From assembly GCF_016860545.1 (NCBI RefSeq), contig NZ_BNEB01000005.1, forward strand, positions 2,542,001 through 2,606,000: 64,000 bases of DNA, written 5' to 3'. Below, piece after piece: positions 26,648-36,224 of this stretch (positions are counted from its first letter, which is position 1; each line of letters begins with the position of its first letter). This DNA is from Streptomyces asoensis. Lineage in GTDB: Bacteria; Actinomycetota; Actinomycetes; Streptomycetales; Streptomycetaceae. Made by a program: the position numbers and the translations under genes. A model generated the notes under the pieces. It had not been told where the DNA came from, searched no databases, and saw only the letters and a list, made by a program, of their open reading frames with translations.

Positions 26648-28840
26648 CTACTCCTCGATCGGCAGGGCCGCTTCGGAGGCCGCTTCGGGGCCCTGTTCCA
26701 GCAGGACGGTGAAGCCGTCCTCGTCCAGAACCGGAACCTTCAGCTGCATCGCCTTGTCGTATTTCGATCCGGGGCTGTCACCCACAACGACGAACGACGT
26801 CTTCTTCGAGACCGAACCGGTCACCTTCGCTCCACGGCTCTGGAGGGCGTCCTTGGCGCCGTCCCGGGTGAAGTGTTCGAGGGTGCCGGTGACCACGACC
26901 GTCAGCCCTTCGAGCGGGCGCGGCCCCTCGTCCTCCCCGGAGCCCTCCTCCTGCATGCGGACCCCGGCCGCCCGCCACTTGCGCAGGATCTCCTGGTGCC
27001 ACTCCTCGGCGAACCACTCCTTGAGCGAGGCCGCGATGATGGCGCCCACCCCGTCGGTGGCCGCCAGCTCCTCCTGCGACGCCTGTTCGATCCGCTCGAT
27101 CGAGCGGAACTCGCGGGCCAGGGCCTCCGCCGCGACCGGTCCGACGTGACGGATCGACAGTCCGGTGAGGACGCGCGCCAGCGGACGTTCCTTGGCGGCG
27201 GCGATGTTCTCCAGCATGGCGAGCGCGTTCTTCTTCGGCTCGCCCTGCTGGTTGGCGAAGACGGTGGCGATCTTCTCCTCGCCGGTCTTCGGATCCCGCT
27301 TGGGCAGTCCGCTGTCCTGGTCGAGGACGTACGCCTTGATGGGCAGCAGCCGCTCGATGGTGAGGTCGAAGAGGTCGCCCTCGTCGCGCAGCGGCGGCTC
27401 GGACGGCTCCAGCGGGTTGGTGAGGGCGGCCGCCGCGACATAGCCGAAGTGCTCGACGTCCAGGGCCCTGCGCCCGGCCAGGTAGAACAGGCGCTCGCGC
27501 AACTGGGCGGGGCAGGAACGGGCGTTGGGACACCGCAGGTCGATGTCCCCCTCCTTCATCGGCCGCAGCGCCGTGCCGCACGCCGGGCACTCGGCGGGCA
27601 TCACGAACTCGCGCTCGCTGCCGTCCCGCAGGTCCGCGACCGGGCCGAGGATCTCCGGGATCACGTCACCGGCCTTGCGCAGCACCACCGTGTCGCCGAT
27701 CAGGACGCCCTTGGCCTTGACGACCTCCTGGTTGTGCAGCGTGGCGAACTCGACCTCGGAACCCGCGACCGTGACCGGCTCGACCTGGGCGTACGGCGTC
27801 ACACGGCCGGTGCGGCCGACCCCCACCCGGATGTCCACGAGCCGGGTGTTGACCTCCTCCGGCGCGTACTTGTAGGCGATCGCCCACCGGGGAGCCCGGG
27901 CGGTGGAGCCGAGCCGGCCCTGGAGGCGGATCTCGTCGAGCTTGACGACCACGCCGTCGATCTCGTGCTCCACCGAGTGCCGGTTCTCGCCGTAGTACGC
28001 GATGAACGCCCGTACGCCGTCGAGGTCGCCGACCACCTTGTTGTGCCGGGAGGTGGGCAGACCCCAGGTCTTGAGGAGGTCGTAGGCCCCGGACAGCCGG
28101 TCGAGGCCCTCGTACCCCTCCAGGGCGCCGATGCCGTGCACCACCATGTGCAGCGGGCGCGTCGCGGTGACGCGCGGGTCCTTCTGGCGCAGGGAGCCCG
28201 CCGCGGCGTTGCGCGGGTTGGCGAAGGGCTTGTCGCCCGCCTCGACCAGACGGGCGTTCAGCTCCTCGAACTTCTCCATCGGGAAGTACACCTCGCCGCG
28301 GATCTCCACCAGGGTGGGGACGCCGTCCCCCGTGAGCCGGTCGGGGATATCGGCGATGGTGCGCACATTGGGCGTGATGTCCTCGCCCGTGCGGCCGTCG
28401 CCCCGGGTCGCCGCGCGCGTGAGACGGCCGTTCTCGTAGGTGAGGTTGACGGCGAGACCGTCGACCTTGAGCTCGCACAGGAAGTGGTGGGCGGAGCTGC
28501 CCACGTCCTTGTGGACACGCTCCGCCCAGGCGGCGAGCTCCAGGTCGTCGAAGGCGTTATCGAGCGACAGCATGCGTTCGCGGTGCTGGACGGCCGTGAA
28601 CTCCGTGGCGTACGCGCCCGCGACCTTCTGGGTGGGGGAGTCGGGCGTGCGCAGTTGCGGATGCTCCTCCTCCAGGGCTTCCAGGGCACGCAGCAGCCTG
28701 TCGAACTCGGCGTCGCTGACGACGGGAGCGTCCTTCACGTAGTACCGGAAGCGGTGCTCCTCGATCTGCTCAGCCAGCTGCGCGTGCTTGTCCCGTGCCT
28801 CGCTGGGCACCGTCGTCTCCGCTTGCCTGTCGCCGGCCAC
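26648..28840 (-). CDS. ligA: NAD-dependent DNA ligase LigA
   Basis: Seals nicks in DNA replication and repair using NAD. 730 residues. Ia domain with YYVKDAPVVSDAEFD; adenylation domain with the nucleophilic Lys in CELKVDGLAVNL and RGDGRTGEDIT; OB fold; a Cys4 zinc finger (CPACG ... CPNARSCPAQ); HhH region; and a C-terminal BRCT domain (LEGLTVVVTGTLEHFTRDGA). The length is slightly above the usual 670-700 owing to an extended C-terminal tail. It starts 15 bp after the MetE-like gene and is probably cotranscribed with it. Confidence 0.96.
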   Translation of the reverse strand: MAGDRQAETTVPSEARDKHAQLAEQIEEHRFRYYVKDAPVVSDAEFDRLLRALEALEEEHPQLRTPDSPTQKVAGAYATEFTAVQHRERMLSLDNAFDDLELAAWAERVHKDVGSSAHHFLCELKVDGLAVNLTYENGRLTRAATRGDGRTGEDITPNVRTIADIPDRLTGDGVPTLVEIRGEVYFPMEKFEELNARLVEAGDKPFANPRNAAAGSLRQKDPRVTATRPLHMVVHGIGALEGYEGLDRLSGAYDLLKTWGLPTSRHNKVVGDLDGVRAFIAYYGENRHSVEHEIDGVVVKLDEIRLQGRLGSTARAPRWAIAYKYAPEEVNTRLVDIRVGVGRTGRVTPYAQVEPVTVAGSEVEFATLHNQEVVKAKGVLIGDTVVLRKAGDVIPEILGPVADLRDGSEREFVMPAECPACGTALRPMKEGDIDLRCPNARSCPAQLRERLFYLAGRRALDVEHFGYVAAAALTNPLEPSEPPLRDEGDLFDLTIERLLPIKAYVLDQDSGLPKRDPKTGEEKIATVFANQQGEPKKNALAMLENIAAAKERPLARVLTGLSIRHVGPVAAEALAREFRSIERIEQASQEELAATDGVGAIIAASLKEWFAEEWHQEILRKWRAAGVRMQEEGSGEDEGPRPLEGLTVVVTGTLEHFTRDGAKDALQSRGAKVTGSVSKKTSFVVVGDSPGSKYDKAMQLKVPVLDEDGFTVLLEQGPEAASEAALPIEE

Positions 28841-28855
28841 CGTGTCGTCCTCCCG

Positions 28856-29857
28856 TTACTCTGGGTTGTCCGCGAGGGATCTCGCCGCCCGGACGCAGTG
28901 GGCGAGGGCCTGGCGCGCGTACCCCGGGGAGGCACCCGCGAGGCCGCACGACGGCGTGAGGGTGACCGCCTCCGCGAGCAGCCCCGGTCGCAGCCCCAGC
29001 CTGCGCCACAGCGTCCTGACACCCATGACGCTACCGGCAGGGTCCGACAATGGGCCGTCCACTCCCGGGACGACACCGGCGAAGAGCCGGGTCCCCCCTT
29101 CCAGCGCCTCACCGATCGCATCGTCGTCACGTTCGGTGAGGAGCGAGAAGTCGAAGGAGACCGCGGCCGCGCCGGCCCGGCGCAGCAGGGCGAACGGGAC
29201 GTCCGGCGCGCAGGAGTGGACCACGACGGGGCCGTCGCCGTGCACCGCCACGATGTCGCGGAGCGTGGACTCCACGAGCTGCCGGTCGACCGCGCGGTAC
29301 GTCCGGTAGCCGCTGGCGGTCCGCACCCGGCCGCGCAGGACCGAGGTGAGGGACGGCTCGTCGAGCTGGAGCACGACCTGGGCGCCCGGCAGACGGCGGC
29401 GTACCTCGTCGAGGTGCAGACGCAGTCCCTCGCCGAGGGAACCGGCGAGGTCGCGGCGGGCTCCGTGGTCGGAGAGCACCGCCTGACCGTTCTTCAGCTC
29501 CAGCGCGGATGCGAGCGTCCAGGGCCCGACGGCCTGCACCTTCACCTGGCCCTCGTAGCCCTGCGTGAACTCCTCCAGGGCGTCGAGGTCCTCGCCCAGC
29601 CAGGAGCGGGCCCGCTTGGTGTCGCGTCCGGGACCGTCGCCGATCCGCCAGCCGCTGGGCTCCACGCGCGCGTACAGCTCGACGAGCATCCCCGCGGTGC
29701 GTCCGATCATGTCCGCGCCGGGGCCCCGGGCCGGCAGCTCGGCGAGGAACGGGAAGTCCTCGAAGGACCCGGTGGCGGCCTTGGCGGCCTCGCGGGCGTC
29801 CCCGCCGGGCAGGGAGCCGACGCCGGTGGCGGGGCCGAAGCTGAAGTGTGCGTTCAC
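28856..29857 (-). CDS. Methionine synthase-like (MetE C-terminal/UROD fold) protein
   Basis: 333 residues matching only the C-terminal catalytic barrel of cobalamin-independent methionine synthase. It begins with the typical GPATGVGSLPGGDAREAA. Zinc-ligand motifs are present as His and Cys in VVHSCAPD and a Cys in LTPSCGLAGAS. Many actinomycetes carry this short form; whether it methylates homocysteine and from what donor is not established by sequence. It sits directly upstream of ligA on the same strand, an arrangement I recall from other streptomycetes. Confidence 0.85.
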   Translation of the reverse strand: MNAHFSFGPATGVGSLPGGDAREAAKAATGSFEDFPFLAELPARGPGADMIGRTAGMLVELYARVEPSGWRIGDGPGRDTKRARSWLGEDLDALEEFTQGYEGQVKVQAVGPWTLASALELKNGQAVLSDHGARRDLAGSLGEGLRLHLDEVRRRLPGAQVVLQLDEPSLTSVLRGRVRTASGYRTYRAVDRQLVESTLRDIVAVHGDGPVVVHSCAPDVPFALLRRAGAAAVSFDFSLLTERDDDAIGEALEGGTRLFAGVVPGVDGPLSDPAGSVMGVRTLWRRLGLRPGLLAEAVTLTPSCGLAGASPGYARQALAHCVRAARSLADNPE

Positions 29858-29943
29858 ACGTGCAGCCTACGTAGGCGCGGACGTCCGCCGCGCTCCCCGG
29901 GGCCGCGCTCCCGAGGGCCGCGGCCGCCCCGTCCGGGGCCCGC

Positions 29944-30633
29944 TCACCGGCCGGGGCGCACCGTCAGGTCGTTGACCTCCGCGTCCCGGGGCAGGTCGAG
30001 CGCCATCAGGACGGTCGTCGCGACGGACTCGGGGTCGATCCACTCCCCCGGGTCGTACTCCTTGCCCTCCTGCTGATGGACCCTGGCCTGCATGGGGCTC
30101 GCGGTGCGTCCCGGGTAGACGGAGGTGACCCGCACGCCGTTGCCGTGCTCCTCCTGGCGCAACGCGTCCGCCAGGGCCTTCAGTCCGTGCTTGGAGGCGG
30201 CGTACGCCGACCAGTCGGCGCTCGCCCGCAGACCGGCCCCGGAGTTCACGAAGAGCACGTGCCCGCGGGCGGCCCGCAGCTGGGGCAGGAAGTGCCGGGT
30301 CAGCTCGGCCGGGGCGATCAGGTTGACGTCGAGCTGGTGGCGCCAGGACTTGGGGGTGAGGTCGCCGACCGGTCCCAGGTCGACCACGCCCGCGATGTGC
30401 AGGAGCGAGTCCACCCGGTCGGGAAGCGTCTGGTGGGAGAAGGCCCAGCTCAGCTTGGCGGGATCGGCGAGGTCGCCGACCAGGGTCCGGGCGCCCGGGA
30501 ACTGCGCCGCGAGTTCCTTCGCGCGGCCCGCGTCGCGCGCGTGGAGCACGAGTTCGTCCCCGCGCGCGTGCAGACGGCGGGCGACGGCCGCGCCGATGCC
30601 GGAACCGGCCCCGGTGATCACATGAGTTGCCAT
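29944..30633 (-). CDS. Short-chain dehydrogenase/reductase
   Basis: 229-residue SDR. The cofactor motif TGAGSGIGAAVARRL is at residue 6, followed by D-L-A-D in VGDLADP and the usual NAG position reading HIAGVVDLG. The catalytic Ser-Tyr-Lys are in VNSGAGLRASADWSAYAASKHG. The substrate is unknown. Two in-frame ATGs (30642 and 30633) are possible; I prefer the second because the Rossmann strand begins at once. Confidence 0.9.
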   Translation of the reverse strand: MATHVITGAGSGIGAAVARRLHARGDELVLHARDAGRAKELAAQFPGARTLVGDLADPAKLSWAFSHQTLPDRVDSLLHIAGVVDLGPVGDLTPKSWRHQLDVNLIAPAELTRHFLPQLRAARGHVLFVNSGAGLRASADWSAYAASKHGLKALADALRQEEHGNGVRVTSVYPGRTASPMQARVHQQEGKEYDPGEWIDPESVATTVLMALDLPRDAEVNDLTVRPGR

Positions 30634-30660
30634 GCCCGCCATGCTCGCATCACCCGCGGG

Positions 30661-31224
30661 TCACCCGGCGCCCTGCCCCGCGTCGGCGGCCGCCGACGTC
30701 ACGGCTTCGAGGTGGGCGAGCGCGTCGGCCGGCTCCTCGGCGAAGAACACCAGATGGGCGAGGGGGCGGGGCAGGAATCCCTCGTCCTCCATGCGCCGGA
30801 ACTGCTGCTGGAGGCCGTCGTAGAACCCGGCCGTGTTGAGCAGCACGACCGGCTTGTCGGTGTGCCCGTGCTTCTTCAGTTCGAGGATCTCGGTCGCCTC
30901 GTCCAGCGTCCCGGTCCCGCCGACCATGACCACCACCGCGTCGGACTTCTCCAGGAGGAGCCGCTTGCGCTCGGCGAGGTCCCGGGCGACGACCATCTCG
31001 TCCGCCCCGGCCCGCGCGGTGGCCGCGAGGAAGCCCACCGACACGCCGCACAACCGTCCGCCGGTCTCCTGGACGCCGTCCGCGACCACCTTCATCAGGC
31101 CGACGTCGGAACCGCCCCAGACGAGCGTGTGACCGCCCTTGCCGAGCATCTCGGCGAACCGACGCGCGGGGCGGGTGTAGCGGTCGTCGAGGTCGGCGGC
31201 GGAGAGGAAGACGCAGATACGCAT
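30661..31224 (-). CDS. LOG-family (TIGR00730) Rossmann-fold protein
   Basis: 187 residues of the LONELY GUY/lysine decarboxylase-like fold. Members of the family hydrolyse nucleoside 5'-monophosphates, including cytokinin precursors, to base and ribose 5-phosphate. The start MRICVFLSA and the WGGSDVGLMKVVADG segment fit. The catalytic PGGxGTxxE motif appears as VGGTGTLDE, with the Pro replaced by Val and the Glu kept. The Arg-Lys pair AERKRLLLEKSDA is also present. Substrate in this organism unknown. Divergent from DUF427. Confidence 0.85.
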   Translation of the reverse strand: MRICVFLSAADLDDRYTRPARRFAEMLGKGGHTLVWGGSDVGLMKVVADGVQETGGRLCGVSVGFLAATARAGADEMVVARDLAERKRLLLEKSDAVVVMVGGTGTLDEATEILELKKHGHTDKPVVLLNTAGFYDGLQQQFRRMEDEGFLPRPLAHLVFFAEEPADALAHLEAVTSAAADAGQGAG

Positions 31225-31274
31225 GGGGCCACGGTACGCGGGAAGAACCCGGGGCCCGCAGGCGCTGTTCCGGT

Positions 31275-31607
31275 ATGGCCAACGGACACACGATCACGAT
31301 CGAGCGGGACGGCCGGCGCGTCAGGGCCGTCCACGGGGACCAGGTGCTCGCCGAGACCGACCGGGCGCTCGCGCTGCGCGAGACCGGCTGTCCGGTGCGG
31401 TACTACATCCCCGCGCAGGACGTACGGCTCGACCTGCTGACCCCCTCCGACACCCACACGTACTGCCCGTTCAAGGGAACGGCGTCCTACTGGTCGCTGC
31501 CGGACGCGGCGGACCTCGTCTGGTCCTACCCCGATCCGAAGCCGGACGTCGCGCAGATCAAGGACCATCTCTGCTTCTACGACGTGGAGGTCGCGCAAGT
31601 GCCGTGA
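31275..31607 (+). CDS. DUF427 domain protein
   Basis: 110-residue single-domain protein with the family's YYIPAQDVRLDLL and CPFKGTASYW segments. Function unknown; the fold is a small beta barrel common in actinomycetes and often fused elsewhere. No ribosome site precedes the ATG, so the message may be leaderless. Confidence 0.88.
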   Translation: MANGHTITIERDGRRVRAVHGDQVLAETDRALALRETGCPVRYYIPAQDVRLDLLTPSDTHTYCPFKGTASYWSLPDAADLVWSYPDPKPDVAQIKDHLCFYDVEVAQVP

Positions 31608-31654
31608 CCGCAGGTGTCGCAGACCGATGAGCGGCGCGCCGTGCGGCAGTCTGC

Positions 31655-32446
31655 ATGAGCATGGACAAGAAGACCATTTCACGTGACGGTACGGAACTCG
31701 CGTACGCGCGCGCAGGCGAGGGCCCCGCGGTCGTCCTGGTGAGCGGGGCGATGTCCACGGGCGCCACCATGGCGCCCCTGGCAGCCCTGCTCGCGGACCG
31801 CTGCACGGTGATCAGGTACGACCGCAGGGGCCGCGGCGAGAGCGGTGACACGGCGCCGTACGCGGTGGAGCGCGAGGTCGAGGACCTGGCGGCCCTCGTC
31901 GACGCGGCGGGCGGCGAGGCCTGTCTGTACGGCATCTCGTCGGGCGGGGCGCTGGTGCTGGAGGCGGTCGCCGCCGGGCTGCCGGTACGGCGCGCGGCCG
32001 TGTACGAGACGCCGTTCGCCGTCGACGAGGACGACGCCCGAAGTCGCGCCGCGTACACGGCGAACCTCACCGAGGCGCTCGCGCAGGGGCGGCGCGGGGA
32101 CGCCGTCGAGCTGTTCCTGCGGCTGACGGGGCTGGCCGAGGAGATGATCGGCAGCGCCCGCCGGTCACCGATGTGGGCCGGCATGGAGGCCGTCGCGCCG
32201 ACCCTCGCCTACGACGACAAGGTGATGGGCGGCGGGCGGGTCCCCCGCGAGCGGCTGGCCTCGGTCGCCGTCCCCGTCCTGGCGGCGGCCGGCGAGGCGA
32301 GTCCGCCGTGGCTGCGCGAGGCCGTGCGGGCCGTCGCGGACGCGGTCCCCGAGGGCACGTACCGCACGCTCGAGGGCCAGACCCACATGGTGGACCCGGC
32401 CGTCCTCGCGCCGCTGCTGGCCGAGTTCTTCGGGCTGCCCGGCTGA
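31655..32446 (+). CDS. Alpha/beta hydrolase
   Basis: 263 residues. The oxyanion strand is VVLVSGAMSTG, followed by RYDRRGRGESGD, the nucleophile elbow GISSGG (Ser near residue 91) and the catalytic His in GQTHMVDP close to the C-terminus. The acid is probably in the PVLAAAGEASP stretch, where the usual Asp is replaced by Glu. Substrate unknown. The gene converges on mnmA with a 4-bp gap. Confidence 0.88.
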   Translation: MSMDKKTISRDGTELAYARAGEGPAVVLVSGAMSTGATMAPLAALLADRCTVIRYDRRGRGESGDTAPYAVEREVEDLAALVDAAGGEACLYGISSGGALVLEAVAAGLPVRRAAVYETPFAVDEDDARSRAAYTANLTEALAQGRRGDAVELFLRLTGLAEEMIGSARRSPMWAGMEAVAPTLAYDDKVMGGGRVPRERLASVAVPVLAAAGEASPPWLREAVRAVADAVPEGTYRTLEGQTHMVDPAVLAPLLAEFFGLPG

Positions 32447-32450
32447 CGGG

Positions 32451-33581
32451 TCAGGCCACCCCGGCCGTGGCGCGCACGGTGGTCGCGATCGTCGCGGAGC
32501 CGACCACGCGCGTGTCGTCGTACAGCACGATCGCCTGCCCCGGAGCCACGCCCCGGACGGGCTCCGTGAAGGTGACCTCGAGGTGGCCGTCGACCAGTTC
32601 GGCGGTCACCTCGGTCTCGCCGCCGTGGGCGCGCAGCTGCGCCGTGTAGGTGCCGGGGCCGCTCGGGGCGGCGCCGCACCAGCGCGGCTTGATCGCGGTC
32701 AGCGCGCAGACGTCGAGGGAGGCGGCGGGGCCGACCGTCACCCTGTTGTCCACCGGGGAGATGTCCAGGACGTAGCGCGGCTTGCCGTCGGCGGCCGGGG
32801 TGCCGATGCGCAGCCCCTTGCGCTGTCCGATGGTGAAGCCGTACGCACCCTCGTGGGTGCCCACCTTGGCGCCGGACTCGTCGACGATGTCGCCCTCCGC
32901 CCGGCCCAGCCGCTTCGCGAGGAAGCCCTGGGTGTCGCCGTCGGCGATGAAGCAGATGTCGTGCGAGTCGGGCTTCTTGGCGACCGCCAGGCCCCTGCGC
33001 TCGGCCTCCGCGCGGATCTCGCCCTTGGTCGTCACCGTGTCGCCCAGCGGGAAAAGCGCGTGGGCGAGCTGCCGGTCGTCGAGCACGCCGAGGACGTACG
33101 ACTGGTCCTTCGCCATGTCGGAGGCGCGGTGCAGCTCGCGCGTGCCGTCCTCGCGGACCAGTACCTGCGCGTAGTGGCCGGTGCACACCGCGTCGAAGCC
33201 CAGGGCGAGCGCCTTGTCGAGCAGCGCGGCGAACTTGATCTTCTCGTTGCAGCGCAGGCAGGGGTTGGGGGTGCGGCCGGCCTCGTACTCGGCGACGAAG
33301 TCGTCGACGACGTCCTCGCGGAAGCGATCGGCCAGGTCCCACACGTAGAACGGGATGCCGATGACGTCGGCGGCGCGGCGGGCGTCGCGCGAGTCCTCGA
33401 TGGTGCAACAGCCTCGCGCGCCGGTGCGGAACGACTGCGGGTTCGCGGAGAGCGCGAGGTGGACGCCGGTCACGTCGTGGCCGGCTTCCGCGGCGCGGGC
33501 GGCGGCGACGGCGGAGTCCACTCCGCCGGACATGGCGGCGAGTACGCGAAGGGGGCGGGGGCGCGGCGAGGTCTCAGTCAT
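32451..33581 (-). CDS. mnmA: tRNA-specific 2-thiouridylase MnmA
   Basis: Adds sulfur to U34 of Lys, Glu and Gln tRNAs. 376 residues. The PP-loop AMSGGVDSAVAA adenylates the tRNA. The two catalytic cysteines are in NPCLRCNEKIKF and SHDICFIADGDTQGFL. A C-terminal beta-barrel domain follows. The ATG has GGAAGGG upstream. The sulfur normally comes from a cysteine desulfurase, and one is encoded 2.6 kb away on the same strand. Confidence 0.95.
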   Translation of the reverse strand: MTETSPRPRPLRVLAAMSGGVDSAVAAARAAEAGHDVTGVHLALSANPQSFRTGARGCCTIEDSRDARRAADVIGIPFYVWDLADRFREDVVDDFVAEYEAGRTPNPCLRCNEKIKFAALLDKALALGFDAVCTGHYAQVLVREDGTRELHRASDMAKDQSYVLGVLDDRQLAHALFPLGDTVTTKGEIRAEAERRGLAVAKKPDSHDICFIADGDTQGFLAKRLGRAEGDIVDESGAKVGTHEGAYGFTIGQRKGLRIGTPAADGKPRYVLDISPVDNRVTVGPAASLDVCALTAIKPRWCGAAPSGPGTYTAQLRAHGGETEVTAELVDGHLEVTFTEPVRGVAPGQAIVLYDDTRVVGSATIATTVRATAGVA

Positions 33582-33664
33582 AACCCTTCCAGGGTACGGG
33601 TCACCGGGAACCGGAGCCCGCGAGTATCCGTTGACGATCACGAGGGGCGAGGAAGGGCACGGAC

Positions 33665-34324
33665 ATGGGGGCGAAGAAGAGCGACTCCGACCGGCGGATA
33701 GGGCGGCGCGCCCTGCTCGTCGGCGGGGCGGCGGCGGCCGTGGGCACCGGGGTGCTGGCGCGGGACGAACTGGCGCGGCTGTACTGGCGGCTGCCGGGTG
33801 TGCGCAGGCCGCGGGTGGCGGGTGCGGTGGACTTCCGGGGCGCGCGCTGGGTGGCGGCGTCGGAGGCGAACTTCCGCTGGGCGGACCGGCCGGACGACTA
33901 CACGATCGACATGGTCGTCGTCCATGTCACCCAGGGCGATCTGAGCAGCGCGGTGAAGGCGTTCGAGGACCCGGGCCACCGGGCGGCCGCCCACTACATC
34001 GTGGGCAAGGACGGGCACGTCACGCAGATGATCCGCGAGCTGGACGTGGCGTACCACGCGGGCAACCGCGCGTACAACGAACGCAGCGTCGGCATCGAGC
34101 ACGAGGGCTTCGTGGACCGGCCGAAGGACTTCACCGACGCGATGTACGCCACCTCCGCCGAGCTGACCGCCGGTATTTGCAGGCGGTACGGCATACCCGT
34201 CGACCGTGAGCACATCATCGGGCACGTGGAGGTGCCGGGCACGGACCACACCGACCCGGGCGAGCACTGGGACTGGGACAGGTACCTGCCGCTCGTACGG
34301 AAGGCCCTGACCGCTTCGGCGTGA
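33665..34324 (+). CDS. Exported N-acetylmuramoyl-L-alanine amidase (Amidase_2 family)
   Basis: Predicted to cut the amide between MurNAc and L-Ala in peptidoglycan. 219 residues. A twin-arginine-like start (DRRIGRRALLVGGAAAAVG) serves as a Tat signal or anchor. The PGRP/Amidase_2 fold has zinc-ligand His in VVVHVTQG and the distal His/Asp in HIIGHVEVPGTDHTDPG. AAHYIVGKDGHVTQMI and GNRAYNERSVGIEHEG are typical. Confidence 0.9.
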   Translation: MGAKKSDSDRRIGRRALLVGGAAAAVGTGVLARDELARLYWRLPGVRRPRVAGAVDFRGARWVAASEANFRWADRPDDYTIDMVVVHVTQGDLSSAVKAFEDPGHRAAAHYIVGKDGHVTQMIRELDVAYHAGNRAYNERSVGIEHEGFVDRPKDFTDAMYATSAELTAGICRRYGIPVDREHIIGHVEVPGTDHTDPGEHWDWDRYLPLVRKALTASA

Positions 34325-34635
34325 CGCGGCGCCCCGCCGACGCCCGACGCCCGACGCCCGACGAAAACGATCAACGTGTGACGTTCCGCCCGCCGCGTCC
34401 GGGGGCGGACTCGGCGAGTGACGTACCTCACATGCGCACGATTTCCGTCAACAAGGCCGGACGGTGTCCGTCCGTTGTGTCCCGCCCGCTCATCTTGACC
34501 TGCGTGCCACCCAACTTGGCTTTTCTTCAACGGAGTTGACGGCCCCGCCCGCGCAGAGCGGCCGCACAGCCTCCCCGGCCCGCTCCTAAGTTGACCTCAG
34601 CCCTCGCACAGCTCACGGGCCGAGGCTCCACGGCC
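34325..34635 (+). promoter_or_regulatory. Intergenic region with heptamer repeat and inverted repeat
   Basis: 311 bp. It contains about 3.5 tandem copies of the heptamer CGACGCC (34337-34362), then a perfect CGGACGG-TGT-CCGTCCG inverted repeat (34458-34474). Three TTGAC sequences follow (34496, 34536 and 34591 regions), any of which might serve as -35 for the multicopper oxidase. No promoter can be fixed with confidence. Confidence 0.45.
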
Positions 34636-36219
34636 ATGACACCCACCACAGAGCCCACCTCCGGCGCGGACCGGCAGGGCAGGGGCGCGCACGCCAGAAC
34701 CGGCCGGGACGGCGGGGAGGGCCACACCAAGGAGCCGAGGAGCACCGGCGGCAAGGGTCTGCACCGGCGGAAGTTCCTCGGCGGGATGGCCGGGGCGGCC
34801 GGACTGGCCGCCGTCGGCGCGGCCGGGGCGACCTTCTCCCTGCTGACCGGCGGCGACTCCGGCAAGGCGGCCGCCGCCGAGGCCACCGGCACGCTCACCA
34901 TCCCCGACCTGCTGGAGGGCACCGCCTCCGGGGGCACCACCACCTACACGCTGACCGCGAAGTCCGGCACGAACGAGGTGATCAGCGGCGTCACCAGCAC
35001 CACGGCCGGCTACAACGGGTCGTACCTCGGCCCGACCATGAAGTGGACCAAGGGCGACACGGTCCTGATGGACTTCACCAACACCCTGGGCGCGGAGACC
35101 ACCGTCCACTTCCACGGCGCCCACATCCCGCCCGCGATGGACGGCGGCCCGCAGAACGCCTTCGCCGACGGCGTGACCTGGTCGCCGACCTTCGAGGTCC
35201 TCGACGAGGCCAAGACCCTCTGGTACCACCCGCACGCCCTGGGGACCACGGCCGAGCAGGTCGTCCACGGCCTGGCGGGCATGATCATCGTGGCGGACGA
35301 CTCGGACGCCTCGGCCGCGCTGCCGAGCGAGTACGGCGTCGACGACATCCCGATCATCCTCCAGTGTCTGGCCGTCGACACCGCGGGCGACATCAAGTAC
35401 GAGGCCACGGGCTACCGCGCCTCGGGCGTCGGCTTCCCGGTGCTGGTCAACGGCACCAACGTCGACTCGACCACCCTCGGCTTCACCGCGACCAGGAAGC
35501 GCACGCGGTTCCGGGTCCTGAACGCCTCCCCCGCCGACATCATGACCGTCCAGCGCGGCGACGGCGGGACGCTCACCCAGATCGCCACCGACCAGGGCTA
35601 CCTCACCGAGCCCACCGAGGTGACCACGATCCGGCTGGTGGCGGGCGCCCGCGCGGAGTTCGTCCTCGACCTCGAGGACGCGGTCACGCTCCAGGCCGTC
35701 GTGACCACCGGCTGGATCCGCGGCGGCAGCGGCACGTACGACTTCCTCACCGTGACCCCGGACGCCACCGACAGCCCGGCCGACCTGCCGAGCACGCTCA
35801 ACACCATCACCCGCTACGACACGAGCGCGTTCACCGCGCGCACGATCACCCTCGGCCAGGGCACGGGCGGGACGATGACGATCAACGGCTCGGTGGGCAC
35901 CACCATGGCCGGAATGGCGATGATCAGCACCACTCTGGACGCCGAGGAGGTGTGGACGATCAAGAACGGCACCCAGCTGGAGCACTCGTTCCACCTGCAC
36001 GACGTGCCCTACCAGGTGGTCGAGATCAACGGTGAGACACCGACCGGCGTCGACCTGGGCTGGCGCGACACCTTCGAGGTGGTCGGCGGCGGCTCCATCA
36101 AGATCGCGATGAAGTTCACCGACTTCACCGACGACACGTACATGTACATGCTCCACTGCCATCTCCTCCAGCACGAGGACGAGGGGATGATGGCCGCGCT
36201 CATGGTCACGGACGGCTAG
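34636..36219 (+). CDS. Tat-exported multicopper oxidase
   Basis: 527 residues. The Tat signal HRRKFLGGMAGAAGLAAVG lies after a 45-residue hydrophilic start. Three cupredoxin domains carry all four copper motifs: HFHGAH (about 156), WYHPHA (about 196), HSFHLHDV (about 452) and HCHLLQHEDEGM near the C-terminus with the type 1 Cys and axial Met. A Met-containing stretch (TTMAGMAMIS) lies before the third motif. The family includes CueO-like cuprous oxidases and bilirubin oxidase-like enzymes; the natural substrate cannot be told. It lies between the cell-wall amidase and a cysteine desulfurase. Confidence 0.92.
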   Translation: MTPTTEPTSGADRQGRGAHARTGRDGGEGHTKEPRSTGGKGLHRRKFLGGMAGAAGLAAVGAAGATFSLLTGGDSGKAAAAEATGTLTIPDLLEGTASGGTTTYTLTAKSGTNEVISGVTSTTAGYNGSYLGPTMKWTKGDTVLMDFTNTLGAETTVHFHGAHIPPAMDGGPQNAFADGVTWSPTFEVLDEAKTLWYHPHALGTTAEQVVHGLAGMIIVADDSDASAALPSEYGVDDIPIILQCLAVDTAGDIKYEATGYRASGVGFPVLVNGTNVDSTTLGFTATRKRTRFRVLNASPADIMTVQRGDGGTLTQIATDQGYLTEPTEVTTIRLVAGARAEFVLDLEDAVTLQAVVTTGWIRGGSGTYDFLTVTPDATDSPADLPSTLNTITRYDTSAFTARTITLGQGTGGTMTINGSVGTTMAGMAMISTTLDAEEVWTIKNGTQLEHSFHLHDVPYQVVEINGETPTGVDLGWRDTFEVVGGGSIKIAMKFTDFTDDTYMYMLHCHLLQHEDEGMMAALMVTDG

Positions 36220-36224
36220 CCGGC

